Part shown: one piece after another, positions 25,464 through 38,217 of the stretch
Numbering within the stretch: the stretch's first letter is position 1
Layout: each line of letters opens with the position of its first letter
Assembly: GCA_947561585.1 (NCBI GenBank)
Contig: CANNZV010001048.1
Location: 124,001 to 188,000 of the forward strand
Length of the DNA stretch: 64,000 nt
Direction: 5' to 3'
Source: Caprella mutica
Taxonomy: Eukaryota; Arthropoda; Malacostraca; Amphipoda; Caprellidae
Notes under the pieces: model-generated
The model's input: only the letters and a program-made list of their open reading frames with translations
The model's database searches: none
What the model was told of the DNA's origin: nothing
Made by a program: the position numbers and the translations under genes

Positions 25464-25934
25464 TTTTGGGATGATCTTCTTAGTGAGATCAGGTCCTCTA
25501 GGGCCTTGTGAAGAGCCTAAGGGCGACACATTACCACCAGCAGTTGAAGAGCTACCTAGCCCTCTTCCAGCAGAAGGCAAAGCACTGGATATACCTGCAG
25601 CAGTAGAAGGATCTCCATTCATTTTGAGGTTCTGATATTGTCTCACATCACCACTGGGTCTGCCTGTGCTCGGAACAATGCCCCCGGATGCAGATAGACG
25701 GGAACCACTGATGGGAGCGGTTGCCAGAGACGCTGTGGTGGTGGGGGGTATTGGCTGCGTAACTTGTGTCTGCAGTTGAGCATGCGGAACAGAAGCTGTT
25801 TGCTGGGGAGTGGGAGGAGTGCTAGCTACAGTTGTACTAGTTACAGGACTGGTAACTGCAGGAGCTGCAGATGTGCTTTGTGCAGGCTCTTGACTGCTGG
25901 TTAAAGTTACAGAAACTGGGGTGCTGCTACTCAT
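25464..25934 (-). CDS. First coding exon of an unknown S/T/P/A-rich protein
   Basis: The ATG at 25,934 opens 157 codons rich in Ser, Thr, Pro, Ala and Gln, ending GPDLTKKIIPK. The start is fixed by an in-frame TGA 9 bases upstream. The frame runs into a good 5' splice site, CCAAAA|GTAAGA at 25,464, in phase 0, and would stop four codons later without splicing. A 3' splice site (TTTGTTTCTTTTTCAG) lies upstream at 26,129. The exon would therefore be 26,128-25,464 with a 195-base 5' UTR portion. Base composition is clearly GC-richer than the flanks, as expected for a real exon. The composition suggests a disordered N-terminus of a regulatory or scaffold protein. I do not recognise the gene, and no downstream exon could be identified in this window. 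Confidence 0.72.
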
Positions 25935-26128
25935 TGTTCTTCAATTAGAATAAAACTTCTGCTAGGAATGGCAATATTCCTTTTTCTGTGCGCAATGCAA
26001 ATAGGCAAGTCCTTTAAACATTTAGCAATCACTTGACTCTTCATGACACTCCTCTTTACTATTTGCTATGTTCGGTGTGCTGTGCTATGTGAGAACACAA
26101 AAATAGGCTGCAAACCACTCTATTACAT

Positions 26129-27639
26129 CTGAAAAAGAAACAAAACATAAGATATAATTAAAGAGAAGGAGAAAGCAAACTAATATTTACAGTATTGAAA
26201 TGCAACATTTTTTGAGAAAATAAAGAATAAAATTTTAGAAAACTGAAAGTGTAGCAAACACAAAAATAAAATAAAAACATGAAATGGAAAGAAAAATTAG
26301 GTCAATATTTTAAAATCAGACTTCAGCTAATTGACAAACTCTTTTACTTCATAATAATAGATGTCAAGCTAACTAACAGATATGTTTAGCATTAAGCTAC
26401 TGTGGTTAACAGCTACATGGAGCAAAGGTCACATAGCAAGGTGATGTAGTTTTTAATTTGAGCATTTTAAGATAATATGATATCTGCACTTAAAATTTTA
26501 TAGAATCATTCTACTGGGAAAATAAATAGCACCATTTCCTTCACCAACTACAGAAACAACCATAGAAAAGTGTTTGATTTTGAATAGCTCTTGCTTGTAT
26601 AGTTTAACACTGAAAATACCAACAAGTCTTAGTGGGAACATAGATTAATTATTTAACAACTCGATTAGAGTTGCTGAAATTTTTGACTGCAATTGTCCAA
26701 GACATATATATTTCTCATGTAGATTACACAGAGGATAATGCAACATAGCTATTATGTTCTATTCTATCAAGTTTTATATCCAGGTGGAACTCTTAAGCCT
26801 GGTGAAATACAACTAATTTTGCAACAGATTTTGATTAACATCAAAATACAGGTGATATTACTGCAAGTGATTTTGCTAGTGTGATGCAACAGCAGTTGCA
26901 TTTCACATGTGCTCCAAAGGTCTCACCTGGTAACAAATGACAAAAAAAAAATAATAAGTTTCATTATTTTCATTGATAGGTATTTATACAATAAAAAAAT
27001 ATATCATGGACAATTGAAGTCAATGGGTGCTAGCAACAAAAGTCAATTAGTTTTTAAATAATGAATCTATTTTTCCCCCATTGGAATGGTTACCTGAGGA
27101 TTCTGGTTCTTCCAGAGTTAATGTGTTTACTCAAATCTAACCCATTGGCCTTACTCTACCATGAGATGTGGCTAATGAGAGGATCTGTCAGTATACAGGA
27201 GTCAAAACAAGCGGGTATGAAAATAAAATCACAATAACTTTAACAATAACAATCGTATCTTTGTGTGGTTTTCTTTTGCTTATGCGGAATGTTGTTATCT
27301 ATAACCTCATTGTTTGTTTGTTTCTATATTCCTAATAGTTTTTCTACAGAGTGGTCATAAGTAGAGAGTGGTGAAAATTGCTCTTGCGCGTGAGCTTATT
27401 TCAAACCTTGCTTATCAAGAGTTGATTTTATCTCCAAAAATTAGCAAGATTTTTAATAACCTTCATGTTGAATCAGCTGATTTTTTTAGAACTATGACAT
27501 ATTTATGGAGAAACTCTGAATCGAGTATGGTGGATGCAGGATGGTGCTCAGTATGCAGAACACTTTCTCTGTTGAAGAACGGTGGATGGATCTTTTTGAA
27601 CATAAAGAGTAATTGTCATGGGTCACGTCATTGAATGGT
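26129..27639. other. Probable intron 1 sequence of the minus-strand gene
   Basis: AT-rich, no repeat recognised. An 88-codon plus-strand frame at 27,368-27,634 lies just before a Tc1-like fragment and may belong to the same decayed element, but shows no motif of its own. Confidence 0.35.
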
Positions 27640-27830
27640 TTAAGATGAGCTCAGATTTAACTGCATGTGGTTCTTTCTTGTGGGGTTGTTTGAAAATAAT
27701 AAGCTCCTCCTCCCCACCTGCTAAACAGCATCAATTACAAGAAGGAATAACCCATGATGTGGATTTCTTGAAGGCTAATCCTGATGTGATCAAAATATCA
27801 ATGAAAGCAGTCAGGAAAAGGGCGCAATAA
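27640..27830 (+). pseudogene. Tc1/IS630-like transposase C-terminal fragment
   Basis: The frame reads SSDLTACGSFLWGCLK, then PPAKQHQLQEGITHDVDFLK and ANPDVIKISMKAVRKRAQ. It matches the C-terminal pattern of Tc1/IS630-type transposases, SPDLTPxDFFLWGxLK followed by a helix region ending in MxRRA. The conserved aspartate after TAC is replaced by GS, and the frame ends early. No upstream catalytic domain is recognisable. An inactive remnant, probably inserted in an intron of the minus-strand gene. Confidence 0.65.
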
Positions 27831-27904
27831 TAATTTATTGAAAAAATGGGGGATAATGGATGTTTTGATAAAGAATATTCTAATTTAGATCTTCATAATT
27901 AATT

Positions 27905-28400
27905 TAGTAGGGGTTTAACGTCTGCTTCGGAACCAAAGGCCATATCGCTGACGTCAAAAGGAAATTAAATACAAGGGACTAGAAGAAGCAGTCAGTCAGA
28001 AAGGAAAGTGGCTCCATGAACAAAGTCACTTACCACCATCAGTGACAATGCTCATGGACGCAGAAAAGCTACTCCATGAATGCAGTACTTACCAAGGAAT
28101 GTGATGAAACGGGACACATGCACCAGTGGCTACACTCACGGATGGAAGAGAAAAATGAAGAGGTGATAGTATATGAAGCCTACGAGCCTACCAAAAACAA
28201 AATCTAAGACTTCATAGTTGAAGAGCATAACCCTAGCGCTATCCTCTAAAACTGCAAGTAGCGTTAAAAAATGATAAACATGGTAAAAATGAAAAAAGAC
28301 AATTCATAATCCAAATTACAACAGTTCGGGACCCAAGGGACGCCACCCCCTTCTCTTCCATTCACCACAGACAGCTTCAGGATAGAGCCCCTCTTATATC
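27905..28400 (+). repeat. Interspersed repeat family C, longest plus-strand copy
   Basis: Starts TTTAACGTCTGCTTCGGAAC, continues through GGCCATATCGCTGACGTC, GAAGAGCATAACCCTAGCGC, CTCTAAAACTGCAAGTAGCG and CAGTTCGGGACCCAAGGG, and ends near CTTCAGGATAGAGCCCC. The same order is seen inverted at 50.97-51.45 kb. No frame is conserved between copies and no terminal repeats are visible, so its class (SINE, LINE 3' end or other) is open. Confidence 0.8.
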
Positions 28401-29432
28401 TAAGAAAATACTGGGTAGGCAAACCTATTTTGATATCTTTTATCAATTACATATCTCATGCAAGAGCTTTTTCAGCACCCACTACTCATGATCACACTAT
28501 AGAAAACTATTACGAATATGAAAACAAGTGAAAAATGTGGTTATAGCTGACAAAAATTTGCCTTAGCAAATGAAAACCACACAAAGATATGATGGGTTTG
28601 TTAAAGCTATTACAATTTCTATTTTGTACACAATTTTTTTGACTCATACTGTGTATTATAGGCTCACTGATCAACACATATGTAAATATCTAAAAATTAG
28701 CTTGCAAAATATAGAACTTCTTATTCTGCAAGCAATATTTTGGAATTCTAATATTACCTATTAATATATTAATTCTAATAATACCTATTATATATTACCT
28801 GTATTATAATTACCTATATCAAAATTATAAACAAATATATGATAATGTCATTGCAGGAAATATGATATTGAAATTAAAAGTAAAAATGAAAAAAGGGAAA
28901 AGAGAGAATCGGAAGTGTGAAATAATTTAGTCACTCCTACACAGCATGCTACTAGTCATAGTCTGTACCAGCACAAAGGCAGCTACATTCAATTTTATTA
29001 GGAACAAGAATGACTTCTTCAGCAGAACCCACAGCTAGAACAGATTGGTAGAATCTCAACATCTACTTGTCAATTTTTGAAGAAAATGAATTCTAAATTT
29101 GAAAATCCACTCAAATTATAGCCATAGAATCAATCATTTAAATTTGAAATAAAGTGAATTGGTAAGGTTATAAGAAAAATGGAATGCATTTTACACAACT
29201 TCAAATTATTCCCAGTATCAACATCAGAAAACAATCAGTTTTAAGATTAAACCATTCAAATACTGAAATTCACTTCGAAACCATATTCATGCAAGTTATG
29301 AGAAAATTATGATAAGAAATTGAAAATATTCAAAGATCCATCATTTACATTACAAAGGGATTTTATGTAGCTACAGTACTGGAAAAATTATTATGAATTT
29401 TTGAAAATCAAAATTTTGTTTACAAAAAGGTT
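28401..29432. other. AT-rich, no gene seen
   Basis: Short frames only. Nothing supported. Confidence 0.35.
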
Positions 29433-30192
29433 AATTAAACAAATTTTGTTGATTGCAATGTGATATATTTTAATACACTGACATAGTGATGCGTCTTGAT
29501 CATCCCTAAACACTTAGTTTGACAACATTTAGCATCCGTAAATGCTTCAACGGTTGTTTCTCCATTACCCTCACTTTCTCCAAATTCACCATCATTTTCT
29601 CTACAGTCACCATAATTTTTAAAAAATTCCCCATCACTTATCCTTCCTCATTCCTCATAACTTTTTCTCCAATTCCCAATCACTTTTTCCCCATTCCTCA
29701 TCACTTTTTCCCCATTCCTCATCAATTTTGCCCATTCCTCATCACTTTGAATATCATCTATCTTTTTCCAAAATTGAATATTTTTTACAAAAAGGTGAAT
29801 TGAACGACAGTAAAAAGAGGTGATGCAGGGGTGGGGTTTTTTCCCTCCTCCCCATTCAAATTACGGCAGTTATCATCCTTAAGAGTGTAAATTAAAATAA
29901 TTTTTTAATTTGATTGGGAGGGGAAAAAATGATGGGAATGGGGAAAAAATGATGGGAATGGGGAAAATTGATGGAGAATGAGGAGAAAATGATGTGGAAC
30001 TTTTATAAAATTATGGAGAATAGAGAAAATGATGCGGAATTTGGAGAAAGTGAGGGTAGTGGGGAAACATTCGTTGAAGCATTTACGGATGCTAAATGTT
30101 GTCAAACTAAGTGTTTATGGATGATCAAGACTTATCACTATGTCAGTGAATTAAAATAAATCCAATTGCAATCCACAAAATTGATTTAAGGG
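29433..30192. mobile_element. Foldback element with arms of about 300 bp
   Basis: The left arm includes ACTGACATAGTGATGCGTC, TTAGTTTGACAACATTTAGC and CATCCGTAAATGCTTCAACG. The right arm holds the same segments inverted (29,918-30,192). The inner parts of both arms degenerate into tandem CCCCATTCCTCATCACTTTT-type units, inverted as GGGGAAAAAATGATGGGAAT. No transposase. Frames on opposite strands share the start TTFSIRKCFN because of the inversion. The target duplication was not resolved. Confidence 0.8.
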
Positions 30193-33100
30193 GATCATTT
30201 CACTTTTTTGCTTGCTACCAGTAATACACGTCCGATTGAGCTGAGATTTTGACATAGTGTGTAAAATGCTTCAAATCTTTGAAGTTGTTTGTGTAAATTT
30301 TTCATTTAACACAGTTTAGGGGGCCAAAAATCCTGTTTTTTTTAGCTCATCAAGAAAAATCTTTTGAATTTTTTGGGGGTTGGTCCAACAGAAAAATTTA
30401 TGGAAGCTTATATATTCTCTACCAATATCCTAAGGTCGTCACGGACTCCTTTTTTAAAATTGCAATCTAAATATTTTATTATTTAATTTTTTTCCCCACT
30501 TTTATTTTTTCTTCTTAAAATATATAAAGTTAAAGAGATCAAAATTCAAAATAAGGGCCCCTTGACGATCTTAGGAATTTTGGTCTGAACAGATTAGCTC
30601 CCATAAATGTTTATGAAATGGAGTGAACAAAAAAATGGTCAAATTGCTTCATTTTTTTACACACCCTGGCTACAACAAAGCCATCTACCAAGAATGGGAG
30701 GTAATTAAACAACATCAGGTCGCTTTGTGGAAACCAAAGGTCCTCCCTGGCTATGACAAAGCCATCTACCAAAATCATCCTACCCCCCTCCATTATTCAC
30801 ACCCTTGACCCACTTCCAGTTGCTACAGCGAACTGAAATTTTCAGCACGTTTTCTTCAGACTGTTCTCCGGAGAACTAGAGTACAAAAGAAATCTGTGAA
30901 AATTGCAAAAAGTAGTGAAACGATATAACCCATATAGTTTATTCAAAGGTATAGGTTTCATCTCAGCTAAAACACACTACCCGGTTACCCCATGTACAGG
31001 TAGAATACTCCCTCTATACATTAAGTAAAAGGTTTACTATTCTATTTTAGAAGAGATTTAACATTTAGGCACCTAACGAGTTACATGAGGTTACATTAGC
31101 TAACCTCATCTGACTGGCATTTTGAATTTTGAATACACATGGATTGGAGAATGGTTAGCTATTTTCATTTTAAAATACAAAAGCTCAGTCATTAAATTGC
31201 CATTCTGTTTAGGAGAAAGGTTTATGATATTTCATCAATAAAAACCTTACATTCAAGCTGATATTAATTTCTACAGCTTTATTTGCAAGTTTTTTATAAT
31301 TTACTATCTTATTTACATTAAGGTTCAAAATTAATTCAAATTAGGTTTCTACAGACTGAGTGAACGTGTCCATTGAAATTAAAGTAACTATATTTTTTTC
31401 TCCGACACTGAAGCACTGAGAGGAAACGGACCGGAGAGGTCCCACAATCCCTGACATATGTGAAGAAGCCTTTAAGGAGAAATATTTATTATACAATAGA
31501 TAGCTCATCAGAACTCTTAAAAATATAGACTATTACATATTCAGCTAGTTGAATAGATTATTAATGCACAGAAAATTATATATTGCTATTCAATATAAAA
31601 TAATTATTAGAAATATGAACTAATGAGACGTATGGAAAAATTCAAATTGTGAGAATTATTTTAAGCAAGAATCACATACAGGATACAATAATATTCTTAA
31701 TCACTACATTGTGCTGACATAAAGCAAGAATATATTGACTACACTGCAGGACACAACAAAAATCATGTAGTTTTTCAACATGCTGACAATGTATGCTCAA
31801 AACACAGTCTTTCCAAACTGATGTCAAAATTCCAAGTATATTTTTTGAGTACCTCCATGTGCAGCAATTGATCATGTCTATACAATACAAATTATAATTA
31901 TTATTTTAAGGATTTAGAAGTAGTCCCTATCCACTACGAGATGATCCAAAGAGACATGAAGAGAAGAGGAAACGGTGAAAGTACGCTCCATGCACTAGGT
32001 TAACTAATCTGCTATTACAGGTAACCATGCCGAACAAGCACATGGATGGCAACAATAGACATCAATGGATAAGATTCTACACAGTCAGTCTGCTTACCCA
32101 TGGATATAGCAAGGTAGAAGGAAGAGGAAAGAAGTTGAAAAAAGATACAGAGTAAAGCTGAAGAAAAAGGGTGGCAAACTGAACAGAAAATTAAATGCTA
32201 AAATATAACAAAAGGAAGCCCTACCTAGAGTTAGCCTCGTAACAATGAGGGGGGAGGGAGAAAGGGGGATTGGCAATTATGATTTCAAAATCCCTCATCT
32301 GATAATCAGATCCCCTGCTTCCTATATGATGAAAACAGTGGTATAAATTGTCACTATTTAATTAGGATTGTAAATCATGACAGTGGTATAAGTACCACCT
32401 TGTTTATAAATAATTATAGTAAATGTTGAGAATAGTATCACAATATTCCACCTAATTGTAAAGAAACAGTTCAAAATAAATAAATACATAAAATATGTGT
32501 AGTGGTACAAATGTGTGCCACTACACAGTCAACATGTTATATGATGAAAAGCTATGAAAAAGTTTCATTGGCTAATTGTTTTATATGAAATAAATAACCA
32601 ACAATATAAATGTCTTCAGAAATGTTAAACCATGACATACTAAAATTCCAGACAATTTTGATTAGTTTATCTATTTGTGCACTAAAGGGTTTCAACTAAT
32701 TAATAGGAAATAATTACAGTTGGTAGAGAGATATAGTTTTCTTTTTTTGTACAGTGAAAAACTTCATATTGACTTGAATATTCATATAATTTGTCTGATG
32801 TGTAATTGACTGTAAATTATTTCATTATATAGATTTTTCATTACAAGTACAGAAACCTTTCTTTATTGTATTTTTAGAAGGATTGAATTTATATTTGATG
32901 GAACACAATCACAATTATTAAATTGTCAGCCAATTTTTTTCCATATTTCAGGAACTATCAGTAGCTATTAGAAGGAAATAGCTAGTAAACACTATTTATA
33001 ATTAAATCAATTTTTCAATCCCAGACTAAATATGATGTTCTTTTAATGATAGCTGTTGTCTCTCATAACTTCATTCTCTTTATTCTTTGTCACATTGTAC

Positions 33101-33484
33101 CTCCACAATGTGACAACCCTATGATATCAGTTTTCATTCATTCAGCCAAATTTTGACAATTTCTCACTAATTTCCTATAGCTACTGTTACAAAATTCAAG
33201 AGACTAGAATACAAATTTAATTTCTAGTTGAAAATCACCTCATCCTTTCAGACCTGCTAATTAGCTTACTCTAAATGCAAAATTTATATTCTTGCTAATT
33301 GAATCAACAGATCAATGTATACAAAAATTAATTAACATTAAAATGTTATAAAAATTAGAGAAAATCTAGAAATACTGTTAAAAAATAACATAAAACATTT
33401 CTTTGCAAATACATCTTCACGATGCAGGATCGAGTATAAAAATAGGTAAAAATACCATTTCTTCAAAATGATAGTCATTCGAGT
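30193..33484. other. AT-rich intron-like sequence with one duplicated motif
   Basis: Two direct copies of CCTGGCTAYRACAAAGCCAT lie at about 30,664 and 30,748. Otherwise no gene, RNA or repeat is supported. Confidence 0.4.
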
Positions 33485-34030
33485 TGATGACATCTAAGTC
33501 TGCGAGGTGTCAAACGCGGCAAAGAAGATATTTTGGGCAATTTTTACCAGAGCCTTCACCAATCTTTTCTTTAAGTCCTTCACAGATACCACAGGAGTTG
33601 CACATGCTTCCATCTCCAAGACAGAACAAACACAAAAATTCAATTCAGGGAACTCTGTGGCCTTTTTCTTCAGTCAGACACCAATGACAATGTTCATCAG
33701 TTTCTGATTAAAGAAAACGGGCCACAAAGTTCACCTGATTTGAATAGTTGTGTGGTCTGTCTTGGAGAAGGGATACAAGCAATGGTGGTCACACTCACAA
33801 ATGGAATAGGAAAATGAAAACTACAAGTTTACCCAACACAAAAATGTAAGACCTCTTAGTTGAAGAGCATAACCTTAGCACTACCGTCTAAAACTGCAAG
33901 TAAAATCGAAAAAGGACAAACACGGTAAAAATAAAAGAGACTATACATAATCCACATTACAACAGTTCAGGGCCCTATGAATGCCATGCTCTTCTCTTCC
34001 ATTCACCACAGACTGCTTCTGTATTGTAAA
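33485..34030 (+). repeat. Interspersed repeat family C, diverged copy
   Basis: Clear matches to the 27.9-kb copy lie at 33,850-34,020: GTTGAAGAGCATAACCTTAG, TCTAAAACTGCAAGTA, ACAACAGTTCAGGGCCC and CTTCCATTCACCACAGAC. The 5' half is poorly conserved. Confidence 0.65.
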
Positions 34031-34267
34031 AGTAAAAATTTGGATCGTAATATTAAATCAGCATAGAACCCTATTTACAACAAATGTTTTCAAACATTTA
34101 GGTTTGTAAATAAGATACAAATTGATCAATATAACAAGCTATGGTACTTTTATTTCTCATTCAGATATCAAATTTATTATTATTCTTTATTCAAGATGTA
34201 AAGAACTTTCTTCTTTGAGACAATAAATCTCCCACTGATATCAAAAGAAAATATAGAAGATGCAATT

Positions 34268-34860
34268 AAGTTGATGAAACTGTACAATCATTTAGGAGAG
34301 AAAATGACAAGCTAAGATTTAAAACAGACATGATATTTGTGGAAAGAAGAGACATATTCAACAAGTTTCAATGCAACAAAAGATATTCAAAGCTTTCAAT
34401 AAGAAAAGAATGGTTTTCTCAGTCTCATATAGTACTAAATAAATGGATTCATTTAATAGATCTCTTGGCAATTGGAACAAGTGAGAAGAATGCGTGTGCA
34501 CAAGTAAATGTTTCACTGACGGTTATGGTTGGCATTTACAACCGATACAGCGAAATGACAAATCAGTTTTAAACATATCAAATTAAACTGGAAAGAAGAG
34601 TAAGTCAAGATTGAGGAGTCATGCTTTTCTCAAACTGAAGAGCCATTGCAGAAGAGGTCTGTCACCACCAATGCCGGCATTTGGCATCATAGAAAGAAAT
34701 TGTACAGAGAAGGCATCCATTGGGTACATGGAGATGGTAGAAAAGCAGGATTATGCGACTTTACTTCAATGATTCAGAAGGTTGTTCAGCCTGGATCGAT
34801 CATACATAGCAATGAGTGGAAGACTAAGAGATCTAATCAAGCAAGACTTAGAATAACTTA
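34268..34860 (+). pseudogene. Merlin/IS1595-type (ISXO2-like) transposase remnant
   Basis: The first block reads IRKEWFSQSHIVLNKWIHLI then DLLAIGTSEKNACAQVNVSL, the N-terminal region of ISXO2-like transposases. The second block reads KIEESCFSQ, HRKKLYREGIHWVHGDG and IQKVVQPGSIIHSNEWKTK, matching the catalytic region (usual motifs IDES and HSDEW). A stop after the first block (about 34,572) and a frame change separate the two. Both expected catalytic aspartates appear replaced, IDES by IEES and HSDEW by HSNEW, so the enzyme would be dead even if read through. The C-terminal catalytic part is missing after 34,860. Ends and target duplication were not found. Confidence 0.75.
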
Positions 34861-36480
34861 GTTTTGTGGAAGGCCTTACTGTTACAAGTATAATAGTATG
34901 CCTCATAAACTCTCATTTTGTTTCTCCAGCTCTCCAAAATTCATCAAATTTCTCTCCATAATGATCAAATTATCATAAATTCTCTCCAAAATAACATTGT
35001 AGCATAGGAGAAAATTAGATATATCTTGCCATTTGCAATTGATGGGCTCAAAATAACTGTCAGAAACTCACCATTAAAATGGTGAATTTGAACATGCTTT
35101 ATTACATGGGCTTTACACAAATTCATACTCAATCCAATGAGTCCTTTTAGAATAAACATAAAAAGTGATCAAGAAAATGCAGGGTGGCAACAGGAATATG
35201 TTAAAATCCTAGTCAATTGAGATGATGTAGTGGAACCGTCTGCTAAGGTAAAACCTGTTCTCAAAGAGTGTAATCACATTGCTATATCCTGTAAAGTATA
35301 ATGTTAAATGCGAATTGTTTTTATATAGAATACAAGTAAATCATGAAACTGTACAAGCATTTCAGACCACAAATCAACCATGAAAAATCTTGACTGTAAA
35401 AGTAAATCAAGAAATTTTTTGAGATGCAAAGGCAAATTAACCATATCCAGATTGTAAAAGTTAAAAAGTATAATACATACTATTGTTCAAGAACTCTTGA
35501 TATGTCTCTAGCTCTCTCATAAAGAAATTGAATATCTCTAATATTGTCAAATTATGATATAAATCCTCTGATTCCGCTCTAATTTTCCAAAATAACATTA
35601 CAGTCTAAGAAAAAATTAGAGGTTTCTCACTCCATGTACAATTGAAGGATCAAAAATATACCTAGTCATAAACTTGTCAGACATATGAAGAAAAAAGGCA
35701 TAAATTATCATTCATAATCCAATATGATGCAAACTTGCAGCCTAGGTACCTAGCAGTAGCAGTGAGCACTTAGCAGAAAACTATAAAATGGTTAGCAATC
35801 AGCTAGTACCTAGTGATAAACTAATGGTCATCCGACTCATTGGTCAACATGGCAACCAAAATAACATCCATGATATATCTACCTAGCTAGTTAAATATAA
35901 CAATAACAAAATTATAATGGGGTAGCAACAACATTCATAACCAAGAAGAAAGAGGTCAAACAGGAAATTTAATTCCAAATGAAATTAATCATGATGATAG
36001 GTTGAAAGCAAAGTTACCATCCAACACTATAATATTTACTAGAAAAATAGCAGATCCTTAAACAACAATTAACAACTAAAAGTAGAAACTATTCAACCAA
36101 TTGACCAAATTAATGAGAAAATATGTTTCAGATAGTAACTAAAACTAGGTAATAGTAGGTATCGAATGAGTTTTGGTCAATCTATACGATTGAATAGGAG
36201 GTCATATCAAATTAGATATTTTTTGAGAAGAACAGCTAAATTTAATAGCAAATCATTAAAATATAATAAAACCAGCCAATAAACAATATGAACCAATTGA
36301 ATTGGAGTAGTGTCAAAATGTCTTCACTTTCCATTTGCCAGCGAAAGAGATTTTTATTTGATGGCACTGACAGCTGACACTTATCTTGCCAGCTGTTTGC
36401 TAAAAACATTCATTTGGCACTCTCGGGCTCACAAATCAACATATATATATATATAAAATGAAATAGAAAACAACACTTAC
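34861..36480. other. AT-rich sequence with a diverged direct repeat
   Basis: Segments around 34,950-35,060 and 35,540-35,660 share TCCAAAATAACATTRYAG and similar flanks, an old duplication of roughly 120 bp. A short (AT)n run lies at 36,441. No gene seen. Confidence 0.4.
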
Positions 36481-36660
36481 CTTCACTATGGAGATTGTAT
36501 TATCGTAATTCCGGACACGATTCACGATAAATAATATAGAAATGACACCTAAATACAAGTAAATTTTAAAGAAAATCCCTAAACTCTACAACATAGTGGA
36601 ACGTCGCTGACGACCAGATATAGTGGTGAGGTTTCACAGTGACCTTCAAACTGCTAAATC
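36481..36660 (-). other. Candidate non-coding first exon with consensus donor
   Basis: On the minus strand CCATAGTGAAG|GTAAGTGTTG at 36,481 is a near-perfect 5' splice site. The 180 bases upstream contain only tiny frames. The next downstream minus-strand acceptor followed by a plausible exon that I could find is at 26,129, before the exon with the ATG at 25,934. I infer, weakly, that this is its 5' UTR exon, giving a first intron of about 10.35 kb. The transcription start is unknown. Confidence 0.35.
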
Positions 36661-37330
36661 TAAAATTTAAATGCATAATTATTGTTTATTATTAATATAT
36701 CAAAACTTTCCATTTATTTTTTTTAAATGTCATGGTACTAATTTAATTTCAAAAATAGTTAAATGTATAATAATGTTTGTTCGGTGTTAATATTATTGGA
36801 ACATCATTATGGGATGGGCAGGGTTTTATCATTAAAACTACATCTTTTTTACACCTTCTGAGCATTTAGCTCAATATGTTATTTCCCTCATAATATACTA
36901 AAGGATGTTTAATTCATATTCTATGATAATGATGTTTTGAATTAATTAGTATGGATGAATTTCAATTCCCAAAAATAGCAAGACTTATTCATTTTTTTTT
37001 TCACAACTACCAATTGATTTCAGAATTATTGTTCTCGTTAGAGTAAGTCATTAACAATCTAACCTTGAAACCATTAATTATGTCATCAGGATGAAGTTTT
37101 ATTGAGTTTATTTTGCAGTTTCGTAATTTCAGTTAAGCTATAGCTATACGTTTTGTATATTTTAAAAAAACTCCAACAGCTCATATCATTATTAATATAA
37201 TTATATAATATATATGTGTGGAACTTACTATACAGCAAGTTGATAAAATAGAGATATACATGTATAGGCTATATATATCTAAATCATCTTACACAAAAGT
37301 TGCAATTCAATGACATTATATGTATCTACG
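36661..37330. other. AT-rich, no feature seen
   Basis: If the exon call at 36,481 is right, the promoter of the minus-strand gene would lie here. No TATA box or other element is convincing. Confidence 0.3.
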
Positions 37331-37369
37331 TACACAGAGAAAAAAGTTTACTCATATTTAATGGGTCAA

Positions 37370-37935
37370 CAATTTATGCTTTGAATCAATTTATTACGTG
37401 AGTTGGTTTGAATATATTCATGATTTCATGTGTGTCAAAACAACTATGACGTGGTGTGTCACCAAACATAGTTAATTCAAATCATTTTATGGATTGAATC
37501 AACTTACTATGAGAGTTGGAGTTACATTTTGGGAGTTTGAACATATGTTAAAACAACTAGGACATAGTGTGTTGAAGTAACTCACAAAGATTGTCAATTC
37601 AATGTATCTGGTGTATGAATTAACTTACTATGAGAGTTGACGCTACTTTTTTAAGTTTAGGTGCGAGTTAAATCAACTATGACATAGTGTGTTATAGTAA
37701 CCCACAAAGACTGTTAATCCAGTGTATTCTGCTGTGTATGAATTAACTTACTATGAGAGTTGGCGCTACTTTTTTGTAAGTTTAGGTAAGAGTTAAAACA
37801 ACTTTGACATAGTGTGATAATGTAACCCACAAAGACTGTTAGACCAATGTATCTGGTGTATAAATTAACTTAATATGAGAGTTGGTGCTACTCTTTTTTA
37901 AGTTTAGGTGTGAGTTAAATCGAATGAGTATGTGG
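37370..37935. repeat. Tandem repeat of about 120-125 bp, about 4 copies
   Basis: Each unit contains AACTTACTATGAGAGTTGG, GTTAAAWCAACTATGACATA and AGTGTGTTRWAGTAACYCAC. Copies are 80-90% alike by eye and slightly different in length. Confidence 0.85.
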
Positions 37936-38217
37936 CAACTAATGCTTTCCTCAAAGCTAATTTATTCGCATAACACTTTTCAGTTCAAATCTTGTTTCAA
38001 GTGTGTTACGTGTTGAATGTGAACGCTCCTCAATACCATTTTAGTTCAAGTGCAAACAATAGCTTTATATGCATTAAATAGTATTATCGGTGCCGATCGT
38101 TTATTAATTAATTCCATTAATAAATTGATAAATATTTGCCTAAATATTCTAAAATATTGGTGATTGATAGTTTGGTGGCTTTATATAGGTAGTTATTTGA
38201 AGAGCTGATTATCAGTA

